Source of the DNA: Pseudoalteromonas luteoviolacea NCIMB 1944
GTDB lineage: Bacteria; Pseudomonadota; Gammaproteobacteria; Enterobacterales; Alteromonadaceae
Assembly: GCF_001625565.1 (NCBI RefSeq)
Contig: NZ_AUXS01000047.1
Location: 32,853 to 96,852, forward strand
DNA: 64,000 nt
Reading direction: 5' to 3'
Positions within the stretch are counted from its first letter, which is position 1; every line of letters begins with the position of its first letter. Shown here in pieces: positions 16,600 to 26,299 of this stretch. The translations under genes were made by a program, and so were the position numbers. The notes under the pieces were generated by a model that was given only the letters and a program-made list of their open reading frames with translations, ran no database searches and was not told the DNA's origin.

Positions 16600-16621
16600 A
16601 TCGGATTTAATCGGCTAGGGT

Positions 16622-17452
16622 TTAGTCATAAACTGTGGGAATAGGCTGTCGCTTGTGCTGGGTGCGCTGATAAATCGCAATCAGTTTTTCTTCTACTTCG
16701 AGTGAAACTGGTTTGCCCTCTAAAAAGTCATCAATACTCTCGTAACTTAAGCCCAGCGCAGCTTCGTCGGCCAAGCCGGGGCGATCGCATTCAAGATCAG
16801 CCGTTGGCACTTTTTCAACAAGCTGTGCGGGTGCGCCTAAATGTGCAGCCAGTGAGCGCACTTGACGTTTAGACAGGCCAAATAATGGAGCCAGATCACA
16901 GGCGCCATCGCCGAACTTGGTGTAAAATCCGGTGATGTTTTCTGCGCTATGGTCCGTACCAACAACTAAACCTGCGCTAAGCCCTGCAATTTCATACTGA
17001 GCAACCATGCGCTGCCTAGCTTTTACATTACCTTTGACAAAATCAATTTGAGTTTGTGTTGGGAGTGTCAAATTTGCTTCATTCATGGCTTGAATAGCCT
17101 GCTCATGCATCGCATCGGCGGCAGGTTTAATATTGACGGTAAGGCGTTTACTTGGCTTGATGAAATCCATCGCCATTTGTGCCTCGTCTTCATCTGCCTG
17201 CACACCATAGGGAAGACGCATAGCGATAAATTGATAAGATTTATCTTGTTGTTCTTGGTTCAATTCATCTACTGCTAGCTGGCAAAGACGGCCGCAGGTG
17301 GAAGAATCTACTCCACCGCTGATCCCAAGGACAAGGCTGGTGCAGTGTGCGGAAAGCAAACGCTGTTTGATAAACTGCACTCGACGAGTGATCTCTTCGG
17401 TTACATTAATAGAAGGTTTAACTTTCATTTCGGCAATTATAGCTTCGCGCAT
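16622..17452 (-). CDS. nadE: NH3-dependent NAD+ synthetase
   Basis: This 276-residue enzyme amidates deamido-NAD to NAD+ using ammonia and ATP. The PP-loop motif SLVLGISGGVDSSTCGRL is present at about residues 40-57. It is followed by the NVKARQRM and VVGTDHSAENITGFYTKFGDGACDLAPLFGLSKRQVR signatures of the family. It has no glutaminase domain, so it is the E. coli type of NadE. GAGG precedes the chosen ATG, and the N-terminus aligns well with E. coli NadE. It appears to be transcribed alone. Confidence 0.96.
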   Translation of the reverse strand: MREAIIAEMKVKPSINVTEEITRRVQFIKQRLLSAHCTSLVLGISGGVDSSTCGRLCQLAVDELNQEQQDKSYQFIAMRLPYGVQADEDEAQMAMDFIKPSKRLTVNIKPAADAMHEQAIQAMNEANLTLPTQTQIDFVKGNVKARQRMVAQYEIAGLSAGLVVGTDHSAENITGFYTKFGDGACDLAPLFGLSKRQVRSLAAHLGAPAQLVEKVPTADLECDRPGLADEAALGLSYESIDDFLEGKPVSLEVEEKLIAIYQRTQHKRQPIPTVYD

Positions 17453-17541
17453 TGAATATCCTCAGGCCTCTTAATAATCTTCACAAACAGTGTAATAGAT
17501 CCGTAAGTCTTGGGGCAACGATGTTTTTTGCCTCAGACAAC

Positions 17542-18159
17542 TTAAAGCCCCAAATGCTGTTTGATTGCTTTTAACTCAGCTTTTAATTGATTGATTTCTT
17601 CTAACAGCGAATTGAGCTCGCTTGGTTCATCAATGGATGCAATGGGAGTGTCTGCTGGAGCTGGTACATCGCCAAATAGGTGCTGATAGCGACTTTCTCG
17701 CTTACCAGGCTCTCTTTCTTGTTTCACCACTAGTTCTTGCTGTTGTAATTGATTAAGCGCCTCTTCGACTTCGGCTACATTGGCAAATTCGGCAAGACGG
17801 CCACTGCGAGTGCGTAATTCACCAGGTGTTTGTGGACCGCGTAAAAGTAACAAGCACACAATCGCTCGCTGCTGCTCATTTAATTGCAGGCTACTAAACT
17901 CGGTATTACAAAAGCGGTGAGTGTATTTAGAAACACGACCTGACAAAGCTTCATCACACATAACTAAACGCTGAGACTTTAGTTGTGACAGGCCATCTAA
18001 AACCTCAGCTTCTGTGAGCGCTAGTACGGGCTCTCTATTTGACTTTTGGTTGCAGGCATTGGTCAGTGCATTTACAGACAGTGGATATTGATCTGGTGTG
18101 GTGGTTTCTTTTTCTAGCAAACAACCAATCAAGCGTTGTTCGATCATAGTGAGCTTCAT
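17542..18159 (-). CDS. yceH: YceH (DUF480) family protein
   Basis: This 205-residue protein has tandem winged-helix-like segments (LTMIEQRLIGCLLEKETTTPDQYPLSVNALTNACNQKSNR and LLLRGPQTPGELRTRSGRLA). It ends in a short coiled coil (SLLEEINQLKAELKAIKQHL). This matches the DUF480/YceH family. The molecular function is unknown; its fold suggests DNA or protein binding. The frame remains open upstream, but the ATG at 18159 has AAAAGGGAAA before it and gives the family-typical MxLTxIEQR N-terminus. It lies between the hybrid kinase and nadE, with no evident operon link. Confidence 0.9.
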   Translation of the reverse strand: MKLTMIEQRLIGCLLEKETTTPDQYPLSVNALTNACNQKSNREPVLALTEAEVLDGLSQLKSQRLVMCDEALSGRVSKYTHRFCNTEFSSLQLNEQQRAIVCLLLLRGPQTPGELRTRSGRLAEFANVAEVEEALNQLQQQELVVKQEREPGKRESRYQHLFGDVPAPADTPIASIDEPSELNSLLEEINQLKAELKAIKQHLGL

Positions 18160-18258
18160 AGTTTCCCTTTTCAAGTAGTATCGTAAATGAAATTTGCACA
18201 CCGCTTGTTGGCTTTGTGACAAGGAGCCAAATCGGAATATGGGTGTCAGCAATTTGCT

Positions 18259-21200
18259 TTACTCTATGCTATTTAAAGATATTTTCCTAGTTGAGCCAGT
18301 CCATTCTTGTAGTGATTTTGTCAACAAATCAAAATTGATTGGCTTGCTTAGGTAAGCGTCCATACCCGCTGCTAGGCATTTTTCTTCATCACCTTCCATG
18401 GCATTTGCCGTGAGCGCGATAATTATCGTGTCTTGGTGCTGCTTGCCGCATTTTCCATGACGTATTTCTTGAGTGGCTGTGTAGCCGTCCATTTCTGGCA
18501 TTTGGCAGTCCATCAAGATCACGTCATAAGGTTGCTCTAGGCTTTGTAAGTGCTCAATTGCAAGGCGACCATTGGTTGCGCACTGTGCTTCAATGCCTAT
18601 TTTTGCCAGTAAGCTAAGTGCCACAGTTTGGTTGATTTTGTTATCTTCGACCAATAAAACAGAGCAATTGAGCTGCACCCCCTGGTTCTCTGATTTGGCA
18701 GTATGCTTTTTTTGCACCAGTGTCAGCGCATTGGCGGGTGTAAGTGGAGCAAGTATGGTATTACAGTCGTGGGCATGCGGCAGTGCTGCTAATTCTTCAG
18801 GCGTGTGGCATAAAATAGCGTAGTTAAGTTGATGTTTTTTTATAAACGTAAACAAGGCCTGTGAAACCAGTTCTGTACTGTGACTTAATACCGTGGCAGT
18901 GACGATAAGCGCGGGGTGAGAGTTACACTGTGATTCACAAAATTCCAGCGCATCTGGGATGGTTAAAAAATGCTCTGTGGGAACTCGCCATGCATTGAGC
19001 ATATGCCGTGCACTCAGTTCAGTTTGAGCGTGCTGATCTATTATAAGTAGGTAGTCACTGGTGCTATCTAGCGCTTTTATGGGCTGCGCATCTTGCAGTT
19101 CAATATAAAAAGTAAAGGTGCTGCCAATACTGAGTTTACTATAGGCATGCAGTGCCCCGCCAAGGAGTTCGCACAGCTGTTTGGCGATGGTTAGACCTAG
19201 CCCTGTGCCGCCAAATTTGCGAGTGGTTGAGGGATCTGCCTGTGTAAATGAGTCAAAGATTTTGTCTAGTTGCGCTTTGCTGATACCAATGCCTGTGTCT
19301 TCAATACTGCACCATAATCGCGTGTTTTGGTTACTTTGTTCTGTATAACAAGTTAGGGTGATCTTACCATTTTCAGTGAATTTGATGGCATTACTGATCA
19401 AGTTGTTCAGTACTTGCTTCAACCTGTGTGGATCAGTTTTAGCAAATTGATATTGCATATTACGGCTGTCGAGAAACAGCTCGGTATGCTGCTCGATGGC
19501 TTTAGGGGCAAAGGCTGAAAAGCAGTCACTGATAATCTGAATTAAGTCACATTGCACTGTGTCAATTGACATTTTTCCGGCTTCGATTTTTGAAAAATCG
19601 AGAATGTCGTTGATGATCGTCAGCAAAGATTCCGCGGAGCTCTGGGCCAAGGATAAATGGCGTCTTTGCCCGTCATTTAAGGTTGAACCGCTCAAGATAT
19701 TGAGCATACCGAGTATACCGTTCATTGGGGTACGAATTTCATGGCTCATGCTGGCTAAAAAGGATGCTTTGACTTTGGCCGATTGTTCCGCCAGCTCTTT
19801 TTCCATGATGGCTTTGTGCTGTGCTTTTTGTTGTTGTTGGCTACTAAAGAGGCTTGCCAGCATGGCGGCGATGGCTTTTAAAAAGCGTTTGTCACTTTGG
19901 GTCCATTGTGGGTGTGCAGTATTAAATTCCGCAGTTAAAGTGCCATATAGCGTGTCTTTAAAAAATATCGGCACAAACACAATTGCATCTATTTCAAATG
20001 GTGAGAGGTATTGCTCATTGATCACTCGGGTTACGGGGTGGCTTTTTGCCGCCCAGGCTTCGATAATGTTTTTATCGGCCAGAGCACTAAACAGTGCCGC
20101 CTGAGAGGTTTTTCGCCATGGTGGGTAGTGCTGTAAGCTGTCTTTTTTCGTATTACTAAAACACACCGGGTAGAGATGAGTTTGCTCCTCACTAAATAGC
20201 CAGATACTTGCTCGGGATGCGTTGACACCTTGGCAGGTTGTGTCGATACACAGTTCTTGCGCTCTGTCTAAATGGTTGTTGAGTATCACTTCATGGGTGC
20301 TAAGTTGGGCTAAAAGCTCGTTGTTTTTGGCGACTTTTTCATGCTCAACTTCCATGGTTTTACGCTGATGAATATTTTGAATTGAACCATATACTTCGAG
20401 CGTTTTGCGGCCCGACGTTTTAGTTTGTGCTTTGATAAGTACCCAGCAAGGAGGTTTATCTTTAGGGACTACTAAAAATTCACCTTGGAAACCCTGACCC
20501 CTTTTTATCGCTGTGCTCATGGCATCTTGAAATTTCTTGCGCTGTGCACCCTCCTTAAAAAACTCTGTACTGCCCATCCACGAGGGGTGGTAATGTGTTG
20601 GTACATTAAAAATTTGCTTGGTCACAGTGGACCAGTTGATGTGGTGGTTGCTCAATTCAACTGACCACGCTCCTACTTCAGCTAAAGACCCCATACTGGT
20701 TAAGGAGTTGGCTTGATCTTCAAGCTGTTTTAGCAAGCGCGTAAAAAAGATAAAAGCGACAACAAATATTATCACGATAGTGAGTAGTGCCAGCCTAAAC
20801 GGCCACAGTGCAGAGTCCTCACCTGACCAACCAAATCTAGGCGCAGCGTAGAGCAGCCAAGAGCCCGAAGGCACATTTATCTCAAAGGATAAAGGATTGA
20901 GATGTTGAATATCACTTGAGCCATAAAAATAGGCTCCCTGCTCTCCACGCGCGTGTTGCCCGCGAATGGCTATTTGGTAGTTGTCTTCCAGTTCGTTTAG
21001 TCGGGCACTTTGATACAACTTTTGCATATCAATGACCACTGAGAGTAGCCCCCAAAACTGATCCTCGGATTTAAAAACGGGCACCCGTGCTATTAATGCT
21101 TCTCCGCCTTGGACGAGCTGGAGGGGACCTGCTAATACGATTTCTCTGGTTTCCTGAGCCTTTAGCGCTTCAACTCGTTGGGTGGGGTGGGTGCGGTAGT

Positions 21201-21588
21201 TTAACCCGATCGCTTTTTCATTGCCCTCCAGAGGGTAGACAAACTGTAGGATCATATCCGGCGCAGCGCCTAAATTGCGCAGTATGTCATCCGACTCAAA
21301 TAAAGGGGACGCTATATTTGCAAATTTTTGTTGGCTGAGCTGATCTTCATTGGCAAGTGCAATAGCAAGCCCTCGCACTAATTGAATATTAGCTGCAAGC
21401 TGCCCCTCTATACGGGTGCGGTAGACATTGACTTGTTCATAAGTGCGGTTTTTTTGTACTTCTATGAGGTGCTTATGGTTAACACGATCAACATACCAAC
21501 CTGTGGCGATGATCACCGTCAGCAGCATTAACACTCCAAGCTTGGATAATATTGCTTTCCTTGGCGGCACAACATTCTCAGTTTGCAT
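18259..21588 (-). CDS. CHASE-PAS-GAF hybrid sensor histidine kinase/response regulator
   Basis: The order in this 1109-residue protein is: TM helix (about 15-33), periplasmic CHASE domain (about 45-245), TM helix (about 263-287), PAS-like domain (about 295-415), GAF domain (about 430-595), HisKA with His616 (ASMSHEIRTPMNGILG), and HATPase with DTGIGI and GGTGLGL. A degenerate receiver-like segment follows (about 860-960), then a full REC domain with phosphoacceptor Asp1027 (VILMDCQMPEMDG). It should sense a small extracellular ligand at the inner membrane and start a phosphorelay. No HPt domain or separate regulator gene lies next to it, so its downstream partner must be elsewhere. A weak start context is visible. 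Confidence 0.9.
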   Translation of the reverse strand: MQTENVVPPRKAILSKLGVLMLLTVIIATGWYVDRVNHKHLIEVQKNRTYEQVNVYRTRIEGQLAANIQLVRGLAIALANEDQLSQQKFANIASPLFESDDILRNLGAAPDMILQFVYPLEGNEKAIGLNYRTHPTQRVEALKAQETREIVLAGPLQLVQGGEALIARVPVFKSEDQFWGLLSVVIDMQKLYQSARLNELEDNYQIAIRGQHARGEQGAYFYGSSDIQHLNPLSFEINVPSGSWLLYAAPRFGWSGEDSALWPFRLALLTIVIIFVVAFIFFTRLLKQLEDQANSLTSMGSLAEVGAWSVELSNHHINWSTVTKQIFNVPTHYHPSWMGSTEFFKEGAQRKKFQDAMSTAIKRGQGFQGEFLVVPKDKPPCWVLIKAQTKTSGRKTLEVYGSIQNIHQRKTMEVEHEKVAKNNELLAQLSTHEVILNNHLDRAQELCIDTTCQGVNASRASIWLFSEEQTHLYPVCFSNTKKDSLQHYPPWRKTSQAALFSALADKNIIEAWAAKSHPVTRVINEQYLSPFEIDAIVFVPIFFKDTLYGTLTAEFNTAHPQWTQSDKRFLKAIAAMLASLFSSQQQQKAQHKAIMEKELAEQSAKVKASFLASMSHEIRTPMNGILGMLNILSGSTLNDGQRRHLSLAQSSAESLLTIINDILDFSKIEAGKMSIDTVQCDLIQIISDCFSAFAPKAIEQHTELFLDSRNMQYQFAKTDPHRLKQVLNNLISNAIKFTENGKITLTCYTEQSNQNTRLWCSIEDTGIGISKAQLDKIFDSFTQADPSTTRKFGGTGLGLTIAKQLCELLGGALHAYSKLSIGSTFTFYIELQDAQPIKALDSTSDYLLIIDQHAQTELSARHMLNAWRVPTEHFLTIPDALEFCESQCNSHPALIVTATVLSHSTELVSQALFTFIKKHQLNYAILCHTPEELAALPHAHDCNTILAPLTPANALTLVQKKHTAKSENQGVQLNCSVLLVEDNKINQTVALSLLAKIGIEAQCATNGRLAIEHLQSLEQPYDVILMDCQMPEMDGYTATQEIRHGKCGKQHQDTIIIALTANAMEGDEEKCLAAGMDAYLSKPINFDLLTKSLQEWTGSTRKISLNSIE

Positions 21589-21817
21589 GTTTTTTCTGTC
21601 GGTTCCATGAATTATTTAACTATAGTTGTCTTGCCTAAAAGTCGCCAAATCAAACCTTGTTTAAACCAAGCTTAAATAAATTGCAAAAAAAGCGTCGTAA
21701 ATTTAAAGCATCAAAAGTGTCTTTGAACGTGGTGAAATGAATTGCTATAACTGTGTTGGCGAATAGGGTAGGTTGCAACGGTGCGTATCACCCGCTTATT
21801 TGTAGAAAGGAAAGTAT

Positions 21818-24118
21818 ATGTTGAAATGGTTTAGGGTAGGTGCTTCGGTCTTGGTTATAGGCATATTGACGCTTACGGCAGCAATATATGGGGTACTCTC
21901 ACTGAGTTTACCTGCTTTGGATGGCCACACTCAAAGCAGCAATTTACAAGCAAACAGTAAGCTGAGCCGGGATGCTTTAGGGCAGGCGGTGATACATGCA
22001 CAAAATCGTCAAGATGCTGCATATACGATGGGTTATGCGCATGGCCAGGATCGTTTCTTCCAGATGGACTTGCTGCGCCGAAATGCCGCTGGTGAATTGA
22101 GTGAGCTTTTTGGTGAAGGGGCTGTCTCACTTGATAAATCCCTTCGGTTTCATCAGTTCAGAAAACGCAGTGAAGAGATTTTTGCAACCTTGAGCGCTGC
22201 AGAGCAAACCTTATTGCATGTATACGCTCAAGGCGTCAATGATGGTCGATTGCAATCGGGCATGTCAAACTTCGAATATTTATTGCTTGGCGCTCAAGCC
22301 CAAGATTGGCGTCCTGCGGATTCCTTGTTAGTTATTTTCAGTATGTATCTGGACTTGCAGACAGCTACGTTCAGAAGAGATAAAACACTGATCCATATTG
22401 CTGAGCAGTTTGGCCAACCTATGGTCGACTTTATCCTTCAGCCAAGTAAATTCCAAGCGGCACTTGATGACAGCCAATTGTCCACAGCGACAGTGCCGAT
22501 CCCTGCATTGACACAGCCAGTTGAGGTTGCGAGAAATGTGACAAAAATTGAAGAAACCCCTCTCTATGGCAGCAATAATTGGGCTGTGACTGGGAGCTTG
22601 ACAGAAACAGGGGCTGCGATGGTATCAGACGATATGCATCTTGGCCTTAATGTGCCGTCCATTTGGTATCGTGCTCAAATAAACTACCACACTGATTCAG
22701 CTCAGCCTGTGACGGTTACGGGTGTCAGTTTACCAGGTGTGCCTGCCATTGTGGTTGGTAGCAATGAACATATTGCATGGGGGTTTACCAATGGGTATTT
22801 GGATACAGCAGATTGGATTGTGCTATCGGAGCAAGATGAGGAGCAAACGGTACTTGAAGAGATCAAACTGCCAAACGGTGAGGTGCGGACTTACGCTCTC
22901 TCTATGAGTCAATTTGGGCCAGTTAAGCAGTTCAATGGTAAACGCTACGCGCTGCAATGGGTTGCGCATCAACCTTACGCCGTAAACCTGAACTTATTAC
23001 AGTTGGAGCAAGTGGTATCAGTAGAACAAGCACTCAAAGTAGCAAGTGATGTCGGGATCCCAGTCCAAAACCTCATGGTAGTTGATAAACAGGGTAATGC
23101 GGCTTGGCAGCCGATAGGCGCTTTGCCATCTAGGGTCTTTCCAAGTGATTTGGCAGTTTCGTCCGTGCGTGCAGAGTCATTGCTTTGGAAAACGAATGAG
23201 GCGGTTCGTCCACACGTGATCAACCCTGACAATGGCAAGTTGTGGACAGCCAATTCACGAGTGATGTCGGCCATAGATCATCGTCGCTTTGGCGATGGAG
23301 GTTACGCGCTGGGGGCGCGTGCAGTCCAAATTCGCGACCGATTATTAGCGGCTGAACGATTTACCGAAACAGACTTCAATACACTACAACTAGATAATGA
23401 AGCGCGCTTTTTAATGCCATGGCATGACTTGCTGGTTGATACACTCACAAGTGCATCAGGCAAAGAGCAAAATTACAAACAGGCACTTGCCTATTTGGCT
23501 AATTGGCAAGCTTGCGCGTGCACGGATTCAGTTGGTTATACGCTAGTGAAGTTTTTTAGAAAGAGTGTGATTGATATTGTTTTTAGCCCCGTTGAACAGT
23601 ATCTGCAAGGTCAAGATGAAACACTGGCACATTTAGCGCGTTACTTTGAGCCAGCTTTGTGGCAATTGATCCAAACTCAGCCCAAAACTTGGTTGGCGGG
23701 ACATCAAGATTGGCAGCACTTGTTAGAGGCGGCATATTTACGTACTCATGCTAGGTTGCAAACAAAATTTGGCGCCGGTATGGCTAATTGGACATGGGGC
23801 GAGGTGAATACTTTGACCGTACAGCACCCATTTAGTCAGCAAATGCCATTTTTAAGCCGCTTTTTAGATATGCCCGCTGTCCCCGGGTTTGGCGATAGCT
23901 ATATGCCGGCAGTTCAAGGAAAAAGTTTTGGTGCATCTCAGCGCTTTATCGCTCAGCCGGGACATTTGGAAAATGCAGTGATGACGGTCGCTGGGGGGCA
24001 AAGTGGTCATCCGCTGTCACCGTATTATCGCAAAGGCTTTAGCGCATATGCTGAAGGTCAATTGACACCTTTATTACCTGGAAGCATACAGCACACTATT
24101 GAGTTCTCGGCTCAGTAA
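21818..24118 (+). CDS. Penicillin acylase-family (Ntn-hydrolase) amidase
   Basis: This is a 766-residue member of the penicillin amidase family. An N-terminal hydrophobic segment (about 8-30) may be a signal peptide or anchor. The alpha part contains the YTMGYAHGQDRFFQMDLLRRNAAGELSELFG motif. The nucleophile Ser252 is in YGSNNWAV, which is also the autocatalytic cleavage point. It is followed by SDDMHLGLNVPSIWYRAQI and, near the C-terminus, GQSGHPLSPYY. These enzymes are processed into two chains in the periplasm and hydrolyse amides such as beta-lactams or acyl-homoserine lactones. Sequence alone does not tell which. AAGGAAAG precedes the ATG. It converges with a diguanylate cyclase gene, with four bases between stops. 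Confidence 0.9.
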   Translation: MLKWFRVGASVLVIGILTLTAAIYGVLSLSLPALDGHTQSSNLQANSKLSRDALGQAVIHAQNRQDAAYTMGYAHGQDRFFQMDLLRRNAAGELSELFGEGAVSLDKSLRFHQFRKRSEEIFATLSAAEQTLLHVYAQGVNDGRLQSGMSNFEYLLLGAQAQDWRPADSLLVIFSMYLDLQTATFRRDKTLIHIAEQFGQPMVDFILQPSKFQAALDDSQLSTATVPIPALTQPVEVARNVTKIEETPLYGSNNWAVTGSLTETGAAMVSDDMHLGLNVPSIWYRAQINYHTDSAQPVTVTGVSLPGVPAIVVGSNEHIAWGFTNGYLDTADWIVLSEQDEEQTVLEEIKLPNGEVRTYALSMSQFGPVKQFNGKRYALQWVAHQPYAVNLNLLQLEQVVSVEQALKVASDVGIPVQNLMVVDKQGNAAWQPIGALPSRVFPSDLAVSSVRAESLLWKTNEAVRPHVINPDNGKLWTANSRVMSAIDHRRFGDGGYALGARAVQIRDRLLAAERFTETDFNTLQLDNEARFLMPWHDLLVDTLTSASGKEQNYKQALAYLANWQACACTDSVGYTLVKFFRKSVIDIVFSPVEQYLQGQDETLAHLARYFEPALWQLIQTQPKTWLAGHQDWQHLLEAAYLRTHARLQTKFGAGMANWTWGEVNTLTVQHPFSQQMPFLSRFLDMPAVPGFGDSYMPAVQGKSFGASQRFIAQPGHLENAVMTVAGGQSGHPLSPYYRKGFSAYAEGQLTPLLPGSIQHTIEFSAQ

Positions 24119-24122
24119 AAAG

Positions 24123-25196
24123 TTATTGTAGGGAGTGCTGGACCGCATCTGAATGGGCGCTGGTGGTGCGGTTTCGCCCTCGAGCCTTACTCATATATAA
24201 AGCATCATCAGCGAGCTTTACAGCAACTCGAAACGGCAAAGCGGGGTGCCACTGAGCAACGCCAAAGCTCATGGTGACTGGCAGACGTTGATCATTAAAT
24301 GAGTGGGTTGCAATGTCACGACGCAAGCTTTCGATACGCGCTTGCGTTGTGGCTAAATCACAGTTGACGAACACCAGTAAAAACTCTTCTCCCCCCCACC
24401 GCACCGCAATGTCTGAGTGTAATGTGTGTTGCTGTATTTTTGATGCAACTTCAATAAGAACCTCATCGCCTATTTCATGACCATATTTATCATTGATGGT
24501 TTTAAAATGATCAATATCGGCCATGATGACGGATAATTGCTGTGATGTTTCAATACTGTTCTCTTGTGCATTGTTGATCAGTTCTTTTGCGTAGCGGCGG
24601 TTAAACAGATTAGTCAGCGGGTCGATGGCGGCCATCTGAGCAAGTTGATAGCGGTTTGAAAACGAAACCTCTCTAATGTGGCCAATGGTATAAATACTGG
24701 GAAGTGCACAAATAAGCACATTGATAAAGTGAATATAAGGTGCAAACTCACTGAATAAGAAGGTGTTTTGTACTTTGTTGAACAGTTCAAAGAGCATGGC
24801 AAACGTAATTATCAATAGCAGAGCCAATGCTGACGCAAATTTTAATTTGAGTTGGTAATCAAGCAAGATCAGGCTGGCAATGGTCCAAAGATAATATTGA
24901 AACCCATAATCCATGCCCAGTGTGGCGCACACGAAAACGGAGTGCACAGTGACTTCGATGCAAAACAGTCGCAGGGCTAGGGGAGTTTGGTGCATGTACA
25001 AGAGCTTGATCCCTACAGCCCACGCAATCACACTGCCCACATTAACTGCGGTTAATATCCAAATATCACAGTACCAAAAAAAAACCAGCAACAGACTATG
25101 AAGCGCCAAACAGTAATAAGCCAGCTGTTTGAACAAGCGGTTTTTTACCAGTTCGACAGTATCTGGCTGACTAAAGTAATGTTGACGTGTTGCCAC
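24123..25196 (-). CDS. Membrane-bound diguanylate cyclase (GGDEF)
   Basis: This 357-residue protein has an N-terminal membrane part of about six helices (residues 20-185) that resembles other integral-membrane sensors. A GGDEF domain follows (about 190-350). The active site is GGEEF in VRWGGEEFLLVF, at residues 266-270, so cyclic di-GMP synthesis is expected. The inhibitory I-site (RxxD) is missing: the matching position reads HSDI. The domain also carries DPLTNLFNRR and IMADIDHFKTINDKYGHEIGD. The start codon is GTG at 25194-25196, with GGAG upstream. It converges with the acylase gene. The signal it senses is unknown. Confidence 0.92.
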   Translation of the reverse strand: MATRQHYFSQPDTVELVKNRLFKQLAYYCLALHSLLLVFFWYCDIWILTAVNVGSVIAWAVGIKLLYMHQTPLALRLFCIEVTVHSVFVCATLGMDYGFQYYLWTIASLILLDYQLKLKFASALALLLIITFAMLFELFNKVQNTFLFSEFAPYIHFINVLICALPSIYTIGHIREVSFSNRYQLAQMAAIDPLTNLFNRRYAKELINNAQENSIETSQQLSVIMADIDHFKTINDKYGHEIGDEVLIEVASKIQQHTLHSDIAVRWGGEEFLLVFVNCDLATTQARIESLRRDIATHSFNDQRLPVTMSFGVAQWHPALPFRVAVKLADDALYMSKARGRNRTTSAHSDAVQHSLQ

Positions 25197-25308
25197 CCCA
25201 ACTCCATTTGTGTTTCACCGTTACTACAGTATAGGAGAAGTATTACAAGCTGAAAACTTGCTGGTGAATAAGTGATGCGGTGAGCAATATGCAGCGTAAT
25301 TGATGGTA

Positions 25309-26196
25309 TCACAGTGCAATAATATCATCTGCCATTACTAAAACAGCTGCGAGTGCAATTAAACTGAGTCCCAGCGTATCACGCTTTTTAGGCGGTGATT
25401 TGAGCCAATAAGTTGCGATTAACAAAGTAAAAAACACTTCGATTTGACCTAAGGTTTTAACATAGGCGACGTGCTGTAAACTCATGGCACTGAACCAGCC
25501 GATAGAGCCAATACAGCTGGTGGTGCTGATCAATAATACCAACGGGAGGTGCGCTCTGAGTGTTTTCCAAATCTGAGGTTCTGTAAGCCAGCTATATCCG
25601 CTTAATAACAGTGTTTGACAACTGAGCACTGAGAGTAAAACCCAGCCAGCACTGTGTGGAAAAGGTAAAGCCAAGGTCAGTGCGGCTTCTCGCACCCACA
25701 GCGACGTCAACGCAAAGCAGGTGCCGCATAAAATACCAATTGCTGCGGTTTTAAAATTGAGTTGTTTAAAGCTAAATCCACTCAGTAGCAGCACTGCAAT
25801 TCCACCGATTAGCACGCCAATCCAGCCTACAAATGTCAAAGCAGAGCCAAAAAATAGCATGCCGAGTATCGCTGCCACTAAGGCTTCACTTTTTGCTAAG
25901 CCCGCACCTGTTGCAAAGTTCTTTTGTTTAAATAGTACCACCATGAGTGCCGTCGCGATGATCTGCATGATGCTGGCACCTAAGATGTAGATTAATAAGG
26001 TATTTGAGAACTGTGGCGTTGGCGCCGGGTTAAAGTAGTAAAGTAAATATAAATACAGTCCAGCCAAGGGTGTGGCAAAAATAAATCTAGCCAGAGTCAC
26101 GGCGTTGACGCTGGCATGTTTGCTGAGGTGACTTTGTAGCGCATTACGCCAAGCTTGGCTAAATGCGGCGAGACAAGTAAATAAAAACCACCCCAT
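25309..26196 (-). CDS. EamA/DMT-family transporter
   Basis: This 295-residue protein consists of about ten transmembrane helices in two EamA-like halves (about 1-140 and 150-290). It starts MGWFLFTCLAAFSQAWRNALQSHLSKH, with AAGGAG six bases before the ATG. Substrates of this family are usually metabolites, amino acids or nucleosides. Nothing more specific is visible. It is not closely similar to the EamA protein at 4104-5027 in its loops. It is divergent from the MAPEG gene, and the 304-base gap holds an RNA-like pair of hairpins. Confidence 0.85.
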   Translation of the reverse strand: MGWFLFTCLAAFSQAWRNALQSHLSKHASVNAVTLARFIFATPLAGLYLYLLYYFNPAPTPQFSNTLLIYILGASIMQIIATALMVVLFKQKNFATGAGLAKSEALVAAILGMLFFGSALTFVGWIGVLIGGIAVLLLSGFSFKQLNFKTAAIGILCGTCFALTSLWVREAALTLALPFPHSAGWVLLSVLSCQTLLLSGYSWLTEPQIWKTLRAHLPLVLLISTTSCIGSIGWFSAMSLQHVAYVKTLGQIEVFFTLLIATYWLKSPPKKRDTLGLSLIALAAVLVMADDIIAL

Positions 26197-26299
26197 GATC
26201 TGCTCCTTTGTTTAAAACTGCGTTGTTAAAATACAATTGTTATGTCTTGTTTCATAATGAATTTTTGTGATGTTGGCTATTTCGAATTGTGACTAGACA

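Noticed and set aside
18961..24118. Defence or toxin system in the signalling region
   Set aside because: All genes are regular kinases, acylase and cyclase; no nuclease, helicase-effector or toxin-antitoxin signature was found.
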